From positions 1 through 29,585 of the forward strand of contig NZ_JOEY01000082.1 of NCBI RefSeq assembly GCF_000718165.1: a stretch of DNA of 29,585 nucleotides. Direction: 5' to 3'. The stretch's first letter is position 1, and every line of letters starts with the position of its first letter. Positions 1-7,593 of the stretch are shown in pieces. Under the pieces are notes generated by a model. The model ran no database searches and was not told the origin of the DNA. It saw only the letters and a list, made by a program, of their open reading frames with translations. The DNA comes from Streptomyces fulvoviolaceus. Lineage in GTDB: Bacteria > Actinomycetota > Actinomycetes > Streptomycetales > Streptomycetaceae. Made by a program: the position numbers and the translations under genes.

Positions 1-1024
1 GCGCCCAACCCCCCACCACCCGCCCGTTCCACCACACCGTCGGCCCCACGTTGCCGCTGCCGTCGAACAGCAGGGGCCGCAGGTCCGGTGCCAGATACCA
101 GTCCCGCTGCTGCCACCCCATCGCCGTCGGATCGAGGCCGGGAAGCAGGGCGGCCCAGGGCTCGGCGGGCCCCGCCACCGGGCCGACGTCGCCGTCGACG
201 ACGTATCCCGTGCCCTCGTCCAGGGACACCACCCGCGCCCCGATCGCGGCGAGCGCCCGGCGGACGTCCGTCACCCGCCACCCGGTCCACCACTTGAGGT
301 CGGCCTCCGTCGCGGGCCCGCACGCGGTGAGCCAGCGGCGCAGCAGATCGGCCTGGGCGTCGGCCACGTCCAGTTCGGGATGCTCGGGGGCGAGGGCCCA
401 CCGGAACTGGGTCGACGTCCATGAGCCCAGCGGCCGGCCCCGTACGACCCGGCCCTCCACGCCCAGCACCTTCAGCAGGCGCGTCGAGACGGTGTGCACC
501 CCCTCGTAGTTCTTCCCGGCCGCGTACACGAACTGCTCCCGCAGCCGTGGCTCGTCCTCGGCGAGTTCCGCCGCTGTCGCCTGCCCGCGCCGCGCCAGCG
601 CGGCGAGCGCCGACTCCTCGACCTCCTTCAGCCAGGCCGCGTCCGGCGCCCCGGCCTTCGCCATGGCCTTGAGCAGCGCGGCCCGCTCGCGCGCGGCGAC
701 CGCGAGGCCGGTCGAGGCGTGCACGACCGCGGTCATGTCCGTGGGGAACACGAAGACGGTGTGCCGCATGCCGTGCATACGGACCAGCGCCCGGTCCTCG
801 TACAGTGCCCGGCCGGTCTCCGCGACGGTCTCCGCCGGGTCCGCGAGCCGGGCGCCCACCGCGAGGTACACCGTCGCGGGGTCCGTGCCGTGCAGGGCGA
901 CCAGCGAACCGGCGACCTCCTCGGGGCCCGCCGCCCGCGCCCGCCCGGCCAGCCGGTGCCGCAGCGCGAGCCGGGCCCGCCGCTCCGCCACGCCGATGTA
1001 CCGCTCCCCGTCGCCCACACCCAT
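1..1024 (-). CDS. Winged-helix DNA-binding protein, HTH_42 (YcaQ/AlkZ-like) family, 3'-truncated by window edge
   Basis: Translating the minus strand from ATG at 1024 gives 341 open codons up to the left edge. The ATG follows a GGAGGG ribosome site by 5 nt. The N-terminus carries LRHRLAG, then LVALHGTDPATVYLAVGARL and LVRMHGMRHTVFVFP. The C-terminal part has LLPGLDPTAMGWQQRDWYL and ends at the edge in GRVVGGWA. These blocks are typical of the HTH_42 family (COG3214), which has tandem winged helices and includes the YcaQ/AlkZ DNA glycosylases for alkylated or cross-linked DNA. The usual length is about 370–400 residues, so only the end is missing. Where characterised glycosylases carry a Gln-x-Gln type catalytic motif, this protein appears to have LHGTDP, so enzymatic activity should not be assumed. 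It is divergent from the DUF2252 gene across a repeat-rich spacer. Confidence 0.85.
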   Translation of the reverse strand, partial: MGVGDGERYIGVAERRARLALRHRLAGRARAAGPEEVAGSLVALHGTDPATVYLAVGARLADPAETVAETGRALYEDRALVRMHGMRHTVFVFPTDMTAVVHASTGLAVAARERAALLKAMAKAGAPDAAWLKEVEESALAALARRGQATAAELAEDEPRLREQFVYAAGKNYEGVHTVSTRLLKVLGVEGRVVRGRPLGSWTSTQFRWALAPEHPELDVADAQADLLRRWLTACGPATEADLKWWTGWRVTDVRRALAAIGARVVSLDEGTGYVVDGDVGPVAGPAEPWAALLPGLDPTAMGWQQRDWYLAPDLRPLLFDGSGNVGPTVWWNGRVVGGWA

Positions 1025-1092
1025 GCCGGCCCTCCACCCGTCACGCCCCGTGTCCTCCGTCAGTGCATCCTCCCGGACGGCACTGACAATGC

Positions 1093-1316
1093 GACCGGGA
1101 CCGACAGGTCGGATCGACAGGCCGGGATCGACGGCCGGGACCGACAGGCTGGGACCGACAGGCTGGGATCGATAGGTCGGGATCGACGGCCGGGATCGAT
1201 AGGTCGGGATCGATAGGTCGGACCGACAGATCGGAACCGACGGCCGGGACCGACAGGCCGGGATCGACGGCCGGGACCGACATGCCGGGACCGACGGCCG
1301 GAACCGACAGATCGGG
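1093..1316. repeat. Degenerate 13–14 bp tandem repeat array, about sixteen units
   Basis: The unit reads roughly (A)GGYCGGGAYCGAY and runs almost without interruption for about 220 bp. Units vary at the C/T positions and some are 13 bp rather than 14. The array fills the space between the divergent HTH_42 gene (start 1024) and the DUF2252 gene (start 1434), so it must sit in or near both promoters. Because 13- and 14-bp units mix, the reading frame drifts; both strands stay open by chance and give Asp-Pro-Ser-rich peptides that look artificial. There is no spacer/repeat alternation, so this is not a CRISPR array. It could be an operator array, a curved or strand-slippage-prone element, or inert satellite DNA. 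The rest of the 1025–1433 gap shows no recognisable gene. Confidence 0.85.
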
Positions 1317-1386
1317 CCCCCGTCACCCGATCTGCCGCCCCCGGCATGCGCATGCCCCACCCCCGGGCCTTCACTGCGATCAGGAG

Positions 1387-1437
1387 GTGGCGCAGAACAG
1401 CAGACCGGGAGGCGTGATGCAGAGGCACCGCACATGA
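1387..1437 (+). other. Possible short upstream ORF overlapping the DUF2252 start (ATGA)
   Basis: A 16-codon reading frame starts at GTG 1387, with internal GTG 1414 and ATG 1417, and stops at TGA 1435–1437. Its stop overlaps the ATG of the DUF2252 gene (1434–1436) in an ATGA arrangement, the classical geometry for translational coupling. The internal ATG at 1417 has a GGGAGG site four bases upstream, better than the GAGG site of the DUF2252 gene itself. It could be a coupling mini-ORF or a chance frame. There is no direct evidence that it is translated. Confidence 0.25.
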
Positions 1438-2798
1438 CCACCCCCGCCCGCGCCAACCCCGCCGCCCCGGCCACCCGCGCCGACCGCGGCAGGGCCGCCC
1501 GCAAACGCGTCCCCCGCTCCGCGCACGCCGGCTGGATCCCGTCCGTCGACCGGCCCGACCCCGTCGCCGTACTGGAACGCCAGGGCCGCGACCGCCTCCC
1601 GGAGCTCCTGCCGATCCGCTACGGACGCATGGCGGCCTCTCCCTTCGCCTTCCTGCGCGGCGCGGCCGCCGTGATGGCCGCGGACCTCGCCGCCGGGCCG
1701 CACACGGGCCTCACCGTGCAGCTGTGCGGCGACGCGCACCTGCTGAACTTCGGCCTGTACGCCTCCCCGGAGCGCGCCCTGCTCTTCGACCTCAACGACT
1801 TCGACGAGACCTTCCCCGGCCCCTTCGAATGGGACGTCAAACGCCTCGCGGCGAGCACCGCCGTGGCCGCCCGCGAGAACGGGCACAGCGAGGCCAAGGC
1901 CCACCGGGCGGCGCTGGAGGCGACCGCCGCCTACCGCACCGCCATCCGCCGCCTGGCCCGGATGGGCGAGCTCGACGTCTGGTACGAGCGCATCGACGCC
2001 GACAGCCTGCTGCCCCTCGTCCGCTCCGCCCGCCACCGCCGGCACGTCGAGTCCAGCCTCACCAGGGCCCGCCGGCGCACCAGCCTGCAGGCCCTCGGCA
2101 AGCTGACGGAGGACGTCGACGGCCGCCGCCGCATCATCCACGATCCGCCGCTCCTCGAACCGACCGGCGCCGCCGACATGGCGTCCCTGCGCAAGATCTT
2201 CAGCGACTACCGCTCCACCCTCTCCGAGGAACGCCGACTGCTCCTGGACCGCTACCGCTTCGTGGACGCCGCCCGCAAGGTCGTCGGCGTCGGCAGCGTC
2301 GGCATGCGCTGCTTCATCGTGCTGCTCGCTGGACGGGACGTGGACGACCCGCTGTTCCTGCAGATCAAGGAGGCGCGGAAGTCCGTACTGGAGGAGCATC
2401 TGCCGCATGGGCCGTACGTCCATCCCGGGCGCCGTGTCGTCACGGGACAGCGGCTGCTGCAGGCCGCGAGCGACATCTTCCTGGGGTGGATGAGCGGGCC
2501 GCAGGGCCGGGCCTTCTACTGGCGGCAGCTGCGCGACATGAAGGGCTCCGCGGACGTCGCCGGCATGACCTCGCCCGACCTCGTGGCCTACGCCCGCCTC
2601 TGCGGCACCGCCCTGGCCCGCGCCCACGCCCGCTCCGGCGACCGCATCGCCATCGCCGCCTACCTGGGCACCGCCGACACCTTCGACCGGGCGGTGGCCG
2701 ACTTCGCCCTCACCTACGCCGCCCAGACCACCACCGACCACGCGACCCTGTGCGCGGCGGTGGCTGCGGGCGTGCTACCCGCGGCACCGGGGGAGTGA
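1434..2798 (+). CDS. DUF2252 family protein
   Basis: This 454-residue protein is recognised as DUF2252 by the core blocks LTVQLCGDAHLLNFGLYASP (from about residue 93) and LLFDLNDFDETFPGPFEWDV (from about 117). Later blocks are VVGVGSVGMRCFIVLL and FYWRQLRDMKGS. The family has no established reaction. The GDAHLLNF and NDFD motifs resemble the catalytic loop (H/GDxHxxN) and Mg-binding Asp of the aminoglycoside-phosphotransferase/kinase fold, so a small-molecule kinase role is a reasonable inference, not a fact. No signal peptide or membrane segment is visible, so it should be cytosolic. ATG 1434 is chosen because the family homology begins soon after and GAGG lies 8 nt upstream. The gene converges with the hydrolase–APH fusion, with under 30 bp between stop codons. 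Confidence 0.9.
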   Translation: MTTPARANPAAPATRADRGRAARKRVPRSAHAGWIPSVDRPDPVAVLERQGRDRLPELLPIRYGRMAASPFAFLRGAAAVMAADLAAGPHTGLTVQLCGDAHLLNFGLYASPERALLFDLNDFDETFPGPFEWDVKRLAASTAVAARENGHSEAKAHRAALEATAAYRTAIRRLARMGELDVWYERIDADSLLPLVRSARHRRHVESSLTRARRRTSLQALGKLTEDVDGRRRIIHDPPLLEPTGAADMASLRKIFSDYRSTLSEERRLLLDRYRFVDAARKVVGVGSVGMRCFIVLLAGRDVDDPLFLQIKEARKSVLEEHLPHGPYVHPGRRVVTGQRLLQAASDIFLGWMSGPQGRAFYWRQLRDMKGSADVAGMTSPDLVAYARLCGTALARAHARSGDRIAIAAYLGTADTFDRAVADFALTYAAQTTTDHATLCAAVAAGVLPAAPGE

Positions 2799-2805
2799 CG
2801 GCACC

Positions 2806-2820
2806 CGGCCGACAAGGCCG
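2806..2820. terminator. Short GC hairpin between convergent genes
   Basis: CGGCC and GGCCG form a 5-bp stem around a GACAA loop in the 29-bp gap between the DUF2252 stop (2798) and the fusion-gene stop (2828). There is no U-tract, and a stem this small is weak; it is the only structure available for terminating two convergent transcripts here. Confidence 0.25.
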
Positions 2821-2827
2821 TGCGTAC

Positions 2828-4462
2828 TCAGCCGTACCGCTCCATCAGCCCGCCCACATACGCCTCCAGCCGCCCGCCCAGCACCTCCGGCGTCAGATCG
2901 GCGCGCCCGAGCTCGCGCCAGGGGCCGGCGAACTTGGCCGCGTCGGGGCAGTAGGCGAGGGCGTCGAGCAGCCGCCAGTACAAGTGGTCCGGCCCGTCGG
3001 CGAGTCGGCGCCCGCCCTGCGCCTCGTACCGCTCCCGGAAGCCGAGCCCGTGCTCGGGGCCGTGCAGCAGCGCGAGGGCCGTCGAGCAGTGGGCGACGTC
3101 GAGGTCGGCGGGCCCCCACGAGGTCTCGACCCAGTCGACGACACCGGTGATCCGCAGGTCCGTGAAGAGCACGTTCCCGGGGTGGAAGTCCCGGTGCAGG
3201 AAGACCCCTTCGTACGGTGGGGGATCGCGCCGGATCACGTCCACGGCCCGCTCCCACATCGCACCCTGCGGGGCACGCACCCGCTCCGGGGACGTCCACG
3301 CCTGGTACGTGCGCGGGCGCTCATCCGGTACGACCTCGTGGATCCGGACGAGCTGCGCCGCGAGCAGGTCCAGCCGCCGTACGAGATCCTCCTCGTCGAC
3401 CCGCACCCGCCCGGGCAGCCGGGACATCAACAGCGAGGGGTGGTCGCAGTGTTCGGCCGTGGCGTCGACGGCGACCAGCTCGGGCGCCGGGACGCCGTCC
3501 TCGCCCGCGAGCAGCGCGAGGACGGTCGCCTCGCGGGTGAGCAGGCCGGGGGCGTGATGCCGGAAGAAGGGCTTCACGAACGACCGCAGTACCAGCTCGG
3601 TGCCGTCGTCGAGGGCGAGCCCGCGCATCTGGGAGCTCCAGCCGCCGGACAGGAAGCCCACGCCGGTGACCGAACGGCCCGGCGGGAGCTGCTTGGCCAG
3701 CCAGCCGTGGGTCGCCAACCACCGCTGGTGACCGAGCCCGGTCAGCAGCGCGGCCACGAACTCCCGCCGGTCGTCCGGGTGATCACGGAACCACAGCCCC
3801 AGCATGTGCTCCGCGTCCGGGAGTTCGAGACGCGTGAACTGGGCCCGGGCGGCCAGCGCGTCCTGCACAGCCTCGGTCACCTCCTGCGGGATCACCGAGT
3901 CCGTGCCCGGCACGGCCAGCACCGCCCGCCCCTCGTACGCCCGCAGCACATCGAGCGCGGGTGCCTCACGCCAGCTGTCCGGCCGGCGGATGATCTCGCT
4001 GAACGGGCCGTCCCCGTCGCCGAACGACACGTCCCAGGCCTCGGCCGCGTACACGGCGGGCGCGCACAGCCCGAGCGAGGCCACCCGGTCCCCGTAGTGT
4101 CCGGCGAGGTCCGCCACCGTCTGCCCGCTCATGCTGAAGCCGATCAGCACCAGTGGGCGGTCCGCCGGAGCGTGGGCGTCGATCACGGCGACCGCCTGCT
4201 CGAAGCGGCGGCGCAGGCTCAACTCGGCGAGCGCGCCGGTGCTTTCGCCGTGTCCGGAGAAGTCGAAGGCGAGGCCGCCGCAGCCGCGCGCGACGAACTC
4301 CGCCAGCAGCGGAACCGACCGCTCCTTGCTGCCGTTGCCCGCGCCGTGCAGCAGAACGGCGGTGGCCCCTCCCGGGGCACCGCCGTCGCCGTACACGCCG
4401 CTGAGGCGCTCACCGTCGTACTCGTAAGTGAAAGGAGAGAGCTCGCTCATCCCTCCATTCAT
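2828..4462 (-). CDS. Fusion protein: alpha/beta hydrolase + aminoglycoside phosphotransferase-like kinase
   Basis: One uninterrupted 544-residue frame holds two enzymes. Residues ~1–243 are an alpha/beta hydrolase: LLHGAGNG (oxyanion region, ~37–44), nucleophile elbow GFSMSG with Ser110, acid PGTD with Asp188, and DAEH with His219. Residues ~245–544 are an APH/choline-kinase-fold domain: nucleotide loop FLSGGWSSQ (~270–278), catalytic loop HRDFHPGN with Asp425 and Asn430, and metal Asp443 in GVVDW. The junction GLGHQRWLATHGWLAK has almost no linker, as if two adjacent genes had been joined by loss of a stop. Hydrolase and kinase substrates are unknown; antibiotic or metabolite inactivation is one possibility. 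The gene lies 9 bp downstream of the DUF1269 gene and is probably co-translated with it. GGAGGG directly abuts an alternative ATG at 4450; ATG 4462 is in the same frame. Confidence 0.88.
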   Translation of the reverse strand: MNGGMSELSPFTYEYDGERLSGVYGDGGAPGGATAVLLHGAGNGSKERSVPLLAEFVARGCGGLAFDFSGHGESTGALAELSLRRRFEQAVAVIDAHAPADRPLVLIGFSMSGQTVADLAGHYGDRVASLGLCAPAVYAAEAWDVSFGDGDGPFSEIIRRPDSWREAPALDVLRAYEGRAVLAVPGTDSVIPQEVTEAVQDALAARAQFTRLELPDAEHMLGLWFRDHPDDRREFVAALLTGLGHQRWLATHGWLAKQLPPGRSVTGVGFLSGGWSSQMRGLALDDGTELVLRSFVKPFFRHHAPGLLTREATVLALLAGEDGVPAPELVAVDATAEHCDHPSLLMSRLPGRVRVDEEDLVRRLDLLAAQLVRIHEVVPDERPRTYQAWTSPERVRAPQGAMWERAVDVIRRDPPPYEGVFLHRDFHPGNVLFTDLRITGVVDWVETSWGPADLDVAHCSTALALLHGPEHGLGFRERYEAQGGRRLADGPDHLYWRLLDALAYCPDAAKFAGPWRELGRADLTPEVLGGRLEAYVGGLMERYG

Positions 4463-4471
4463 TCATGGCAC

Positions 4472-4975
4472 TTACGCCGCCGGTGTCTTTTGGGCCGCCG
4501 CGATCGTCTCGCGCAGCGCCTCCTCGTCGGCCTTGCTCAGCGAGGTCTGTACCAACTGGCCGCCGAACGGGGTGAGTTCCGGCAGCACCTTGTCCTCGGC
4601 CGCCGTCTTGACGAGGACGAAGAGGGCCCCGGCGCCGGGGCGCAGGTTCTGGCTGAGGTCCTTCATGAAGTCGTCGTTGATGCCCGTGTCGGTGAACGCG
4701 CCCCCGGCCGCGCCGGCCGCCGCGCCCACCGCCGCGCCGAGCAGCGGGGCGAGGAAGAGCAGCCCGATCACACCACCCCACAGCGCGCCGCCGGCCGCCC
4801 CCATGGCGGTGTGGTTGACGGCCTGGTGCAGCTTGATCGTGCCGTCGTCGCGCCGCTCGACGACCACCGCGTCCTCCAGCTCGACCAGATGCTGCTTGGA
4901 CAGCTCGAACAGCTTCTCCCGCACCTTGTTCGCGGTGGCGAGGTCGTCATAGGCGACGACGAAGAGATTGCTCAT
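4472..4975 (-). CDS. DUF1269 family glycine-zipper membrane protein
   Basis: This 167-residue protein opens with [20 protein letters not shown], followed by [20 protein letters not shown], the signature of DUF1269. A glycine/alanine-rich hydrophobic middle (~57–95, [20 protein letters not shown] then AAGAAGGAF) looks like a glycine-zipper hairpin that would insert in or lie against the membrane. The C-terminal third ([18 protein letters not shown]) returns to a soluble alpha/beta region. The family's function is not established, though members often appear in stress-related loci. It is the first gene of a minus-strand pair whose second gene is the hydrolase–kinase fusion only 9 bp away. The upstream ribosome site is weak (AAGGGG, ~10 nt). 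Confidence 0.85.
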   Translation of the reverse strand: MSNLFVVAYDDLATANKVREKLFELSKQHLVELEDAVVVERRDDGTIKLHQAVNHTAMGAAGGALWGGVIGLLFLAPLLGAAVGAAAGAAGGAFTDTGINDDFMKDLSQNLRPGAGALFVLVKTAAEDKVLPELTPFGGQLVQTSLSKADEEALRETIAAAQKTPAA

Positions 4976-5184
4976 GTCAGGCGCACCCCTTATTTCCGCT
5001 TTTGATGGCTTGAGTCGCTTTGTCGACTCTAGGTCGCGGAAAAAAGAGATGCACGCCGAGTGACCGTCTCCCTACGCTGGACAAGCATTACGGAGCCCCC
5101 ACCACTGCTTTTCGCAGGGCGGGCGTCACCCTGCGGACTCGGGGCTACTCTTCTACACCACACCCACGCACACGGAGGCCCGTC

Positions 5185-5493
5185 ATGGGCACCATCGTCA
5201 TCTCCGGGACGGTCGTCCTGGTCGTCTTAGGGTTCGGAAACCACACCTGGTGGCTCGTCGCGGTCGCCGTGCTCTTCCTGTACGTGCAGTACGGGCGCGG
5301 CATGTCCTCGTCGGGCGGGTCGGGCGGGATGTCCTCGGGCGGTTCCGCGGGAGGCTCTTCGGGAGGTTCCGGGGGAGCCGTGCCCGGGAACTACCGCGCG
5401 TACCGCGACCGCCGCGAGAAGCAGGCCAAGTGGGACCGCCGCTACCGCCGCGAGCACCCCTTCGAGTCCCGTCGGCAGCAGCGCAGCAAGTAG
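5185..5493 (+). CDS. Small membrane protein with Gly/Ser-rich linker and basic tail
   Basis: A 102-residue product starts at ATG 5185 with GGAGG 6 nt upstream. It has two short hydrophobic stretches at the N-terminus (TIVISGTVVLVVLGF, then WWLVAVAVLFLYVQYGR), then a low-complexity Gly/Ser linker (about residues 45–68). A strongly charged tail NYRAYRDRREKQAKWDRRYR ends in basic residues. The tail and the WW-hydrophobic segment are clearly related to the protein encoded at 24253–24531, so this is a small paralogous family inside the window. A -10-like TACTCT lies at 5146–5151. Its stop is one base from the stop of convergent pspAB. Function unknown; the likely topology is two short membrane passes with a cytosolic basic tail that may bind nucleic acid or lipid headgroups (inference). 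Confidence 0.75.
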   Translation: MGTIVISGTVVLVVLGFGNHTWWLVAVAVLFLYVQYGRGMSSSGGSGGMSSGGSAGGSSGGSGGAVPGNYRAYRDRREKQAKWDRRYRREHPFESRRQQRSK

Positions 5494-5494
5494 G

Positions 5495-6079
5495 TCACAG
5501 ACCGGGGGCGCCCCACAGGGGGAACCAGCGGTTCAGGTCCTGCTCGATCCGCAGATCGTCCCCGAGCGCTGCCTTCACCCGCAGTTCCAGCGCGTTGTCG
5601 CGCCGCTGTCCCTCGCCGGGCAGCGGCGCGAAAGGGAAGAACGTGCCGCGCTTGTAGAGGTAGACCAGCGCGAGTGAGCGGCCCTGCGGATCCTGGAAAC
5701 CGGCCAGCGAGCAGAGCAGCTGCGGCCCGAAGCCGTTGACCTCCATCGAGCTGTTCACCGCGTGCAGGTCGTTCACCAGCTCCGGAAGCTGGTCGGGGGC
5801 GCGCTCCGACACCAGCCACGAGTACCCGTACTCGTCCCGCCGCAGTGCCACCGGGGGACCGTCGCGGTCGGCGTCCGCGTCCAGCAGGGCCTGGACCTCG
5901 CGGTGCGTCTGCTCGAAGGCCGCGCCCTCGACCGTGGCGAAGCACACCGCTCCCCGCCCGGTCGGCGTGAAGGAGGCCGCCGCCTCCAGCGTCACCGCCG
6001 CCGACGGCAGCGCGAACAGCTGGTCGAGATCGGGCGCGACCGGCTTCGTACGGCCGAGCAGGATGTCCAGCAGGCCCAT
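5495..6079 (-). CDS. pspAB: PspA-associated protein PspAB
   Basis: This 194-residue protein begins MGLLDILLGRTKPVAPDLDQ and contains RDEYGYSWLVSERAPDQLPE and RSLALVYLYKRGTFFPFAP. From memory these match the actinobacterial PspAB family, found next to htpX or pspA genes and assumed to act in the phage-shock/envelope-stress response. No membrane segment or catalytic motif is visible, so its biochemical role is unknown. It starts 2 bp after the htpX stop (TGA-GG-ATG), so the two are almost certainly co-translated. PspA and PspAA are not in this window. The 3' end lies one base from the stop of the convergent small membrane gene, leaving no room for a dedicated terminator. Confidence 0.85.
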   Translation of the reverse strand: MGLLDILLGRTKPVAPDLDQLFALPSAAVTLEAAASFTPTGRGAVCFATVEGAAFEQTHREVQALLDADADRDGPPVALRRDEYGYSWLVSERAPDQLPELVNDLHAVNSSMEVNGFGPQLLCSLAGFQDPQGRSLALVYLYKRGTFFPFAPLPGEGQRRDNALELRVKAALGDDLRIEQDLNRWFPLWGAPGL

Positions 6080-6081
6080 CC

Positions 6082-7002
6082 TCAGCCCGCCTTCCCGGGG
6101 GCCGAGGCCTCGCCCAACTCGGTGGAGATCCGGCCCAGTTGCTCCAGCCGCTGCTCCAGGCTCGGGTGGGTCGAGAAGTACCGCTCGATGCCGGGCTCCT
6201 TGCCGGTCGCCGGGGTGAAGTAGAAGGCGTTGAAGGCCTGTGCGGTGCGCAGGTCCTTGGTCGGGATCCGGGCGATGTCACCCGACACCTTGGTCAGCGC
6301 GGACGCCAGTGCCGAGGGCCGTCCGGTCAGGTGCGCCGCGGCCCGGTCGGCCGCCAGCTCCCGGTACCGGGACAGGGTCCTGATCAGCAGGAAGCTGATC
6401 GCGTACACGGCTGCCGACACCCCCATCACGGCGGCGAAGACTACGGCGGTGTTCTGGTCCCGGCGTCCGCCGCCGAACAGCTGGCTGTAGAAGGCGAACC
6501 GGACGATCAGCCCCGCGATCACGCCGAGGAAGGATGCGATCGTGATCACGGCGACGTCCTTGTGCGCCACGTGCGACAGCTCGTGCGCGAGCACGCCCTC
6601 CAACTCGGCCGGCTCCAGCCGCCGTAGCAGCCCGGTTGTCACGCACACCACCGCGTTCTCGGGATTCCTGCCGGTCGCGAACGCGTTCGGCATGTCCATC
6701 TCGGAGACGGCGACGACGGGCTTGGGCATGTCCGCGATGGCACACAGCCGGTCGATCACGGCATGCAGCTCGGGATACTCCTCCCGCCCCACGACCCGCC
6801 CGCGCATCGCGAACAGCGCGATCTTGTCAGAGAACCAGAACTGTGCGACGAACATCACCGCCATGAGCGCGACGACCAGCACCCACGACTTCAGCAACAC
6901 GATCAACGCGGCGACGAAGGCCACGTACAGCAGTCCGAGCAGGAACAACGTGACCGTCATCCGCACGGTCAGCCGCCGATCGCTCCGGAAACGGCTCTGC
7001 AT
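6082..7002 (-). CDS. htpX: HtpX family zinc metalloprotease (M48)
   Basis: The product is 306 residues from ATG 7002. HELSH (His140, Glu141, His144) is the HEXXH zinc and catalytic motif, and RELAADR supplies the third ligand (Glu215). Hydrophobic segments occur at ~16–38 and ~38–55 before the catalytic domain, and at ~150–170 and ~186–206 after it, fitting the HtpX inner-membrane topology. HtpX degrades misfolded membrane proteins under envelope stress. The frame is open to an ATG at 7062 but the extra residues are not hydrophobic or conserved. MQSRFRSDRRLTVRM is the usual Streptomyces N-terminus, and GGGGTG precedes ATG 7002 by 6 nt. It is followed 2 bp later by pspAB, making a two-gene envelope-stress operon. 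ATG 7008 is an alternative start. Confidence 0.92.
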   Translation of the reverse strand: MQSRFRSDRRLTVRMTVTLFLLGLLYVAFVAALIVLLKSWVLVVALMAVMFVAQFWFSDKIALFAMRGRVVGREEYPELHAVIDRLCAIADMPKPVVAVSEMDMPNAFATGRNPENAVVCVTTGLLRRLEPAELEGVLAHELSHVAHKDVAVITIASFLGVIAGLIVRFAFYSQLFGGGRRDQNTAVVFAAVMGVSAAVYAISFLLIRTLSRYRELAADRAAAHLTGRPSALASALTKVSGDIARIPTKDLRTAQAFNAFYFTPATGKEPGIERYFSTHPSLEQRLEQLGRISTELGEASAPGKAG

Positions 7003-7149
7003 CTGCATCACCCCGCAGTCAGGCACTCGCCCCACTGCCAAGTGTGCACCCGGCCCCGCCATGAACAGGTCCCGATCACCCCTGGGCCCGGCAAAGGCTG
7101 GGGCCTGGAGCCTTCAAAGCAGGTCCGGCGATGTGGGGTGCGGTTCGTC

Positions 7150-7205
7150 AGCGCCCCACAGGAGCGCGGGGGAGCGACCAGCTACGACGGACCCGCGGTC
7201 GACCA
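7150..7205. repeat. Diverged copy of a dispersed Streptomyces intergenic repeat
   Basis: The segment contains AGCGCGGGGGAGCGACCAGC followed by TACGACGGACCCGCGG. It resembles the very common Streptomyces intergenic element read as GCGCGGGGAACTGCGCGACC-AGCCACGACG (recalled, not searched). A partner in inverse orientation is present at 14735–14808, where the core GCGACCAGC(C/T)ACRACG can be aligned. The copy sits in the 223-bp gap between htpX and the small membrane gene at 7226. Confidence 0.5.
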
Positions 7206-7225
7206 CCGGACTTCTGGCGGAGTGC

Positions 7226-7483
7226 TCAGTAAGGCGCCCGGAAGTTGATGTACCCCAACAGCAGGATGATCGCCACCACACTCCCCAGCACGATGGTCGT
7301 CGACACCCATGACGACCGGCGCGGCCCCACCTGCTCGGGTTCCCCGCGGAAGGGCACCGGCTCCGGTGGGTTCTCCTTCCAGCGGGCGGCCAGCATGCGG
7401 GCCCGCGCGGAGGGCTCCTTGAGCTCGGCCCCGTCGGCCCACTTGATGTCGAACTCCCGCTCGGCGTCGTCCTGTTCGGCCAT
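7226..7483 (-). CDS. Small C-terminally anchored membrane protein next to glnA
   Basis: This 85-residue protein begins MAEQDDAEREFDIKWADGAE, continues with a basic segment (ARARMLAARWKENPPEPVPF), and ends in one hydrophobic span (WVSTTIVLGSVVAIILLLGY) with only a few residues after it. That layout predicts a tail-anchored protein with a cytosolic N-terminal domain. The frame extends six codons upstream to ATG 7501 (MTGVTG), which is the alternative start; neither start has a strong ribosome site. A -10-like TATCGT lies upstream, close to the glnA terminator, so it probably has its own promoter although it is on the same strand as glnA. A gene of this size follows glnA in S. coelicolor (recalled). 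Function unknown. Confidence 0.75.
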   Translation of the reverse strand: MAEQDDAEREFDIKWADGAELKEPSARARMLAARWKENPPEPVPFRGEPEQVGPRRSSWVSTTIVLGSVVAIILLLGYINFRAPY

Positions 7484-7537
7484 CCCCGTAACCCCCGTCA
7501 TCCGTCTCGAACAGCTGTGCCGAAAACGATACGACGA

Positions 7538-7570
7538 CGCCCCCGTCCTGAGAAACCAGGAACGGGGGCG
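7538..7570 (-). terminator. Rho-independent-type hairpin after glnA
   Basis: CGCCCCCGTCCTG (7538–7550) pairs with CAGGAACGGGGGCG (7557–7570), with one unpaired base, around a 6-nt loop. The stem begins about 24 bp beyond the glnA stop on the minus strand. Its high GC content and lack of a U-tract are normal for Streptomyces terminators. It separates glnA from the small membrane gene downstream. Confidence 0.85.
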
Positions 7571-7593
7571 CCGCCGAACGACCTACAGGCCGA

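Noticed and set aside
1093..1316. CRISPR array
   Set aside because: Units are contiguous and degenerate without spacers, and no cas genes are present.
1041..1428. Repetitive Asp-Pro-Ser-rich peptides on the minus strand
   Set aside because: They are translations of the 13–14 bp DNA repeat, whose mixed period breaks the frame; there is no ribosome site or domain.
1724..5005. Very long plus-strand open frame (over 1000 codons)
   Set aside because: It runs through the DUF2252 gene in another frame and antisense to the fusion and DUF1269 genes; composition is Arg/Pro/Gly/His-rich, typical of GC-driven shadow frames.
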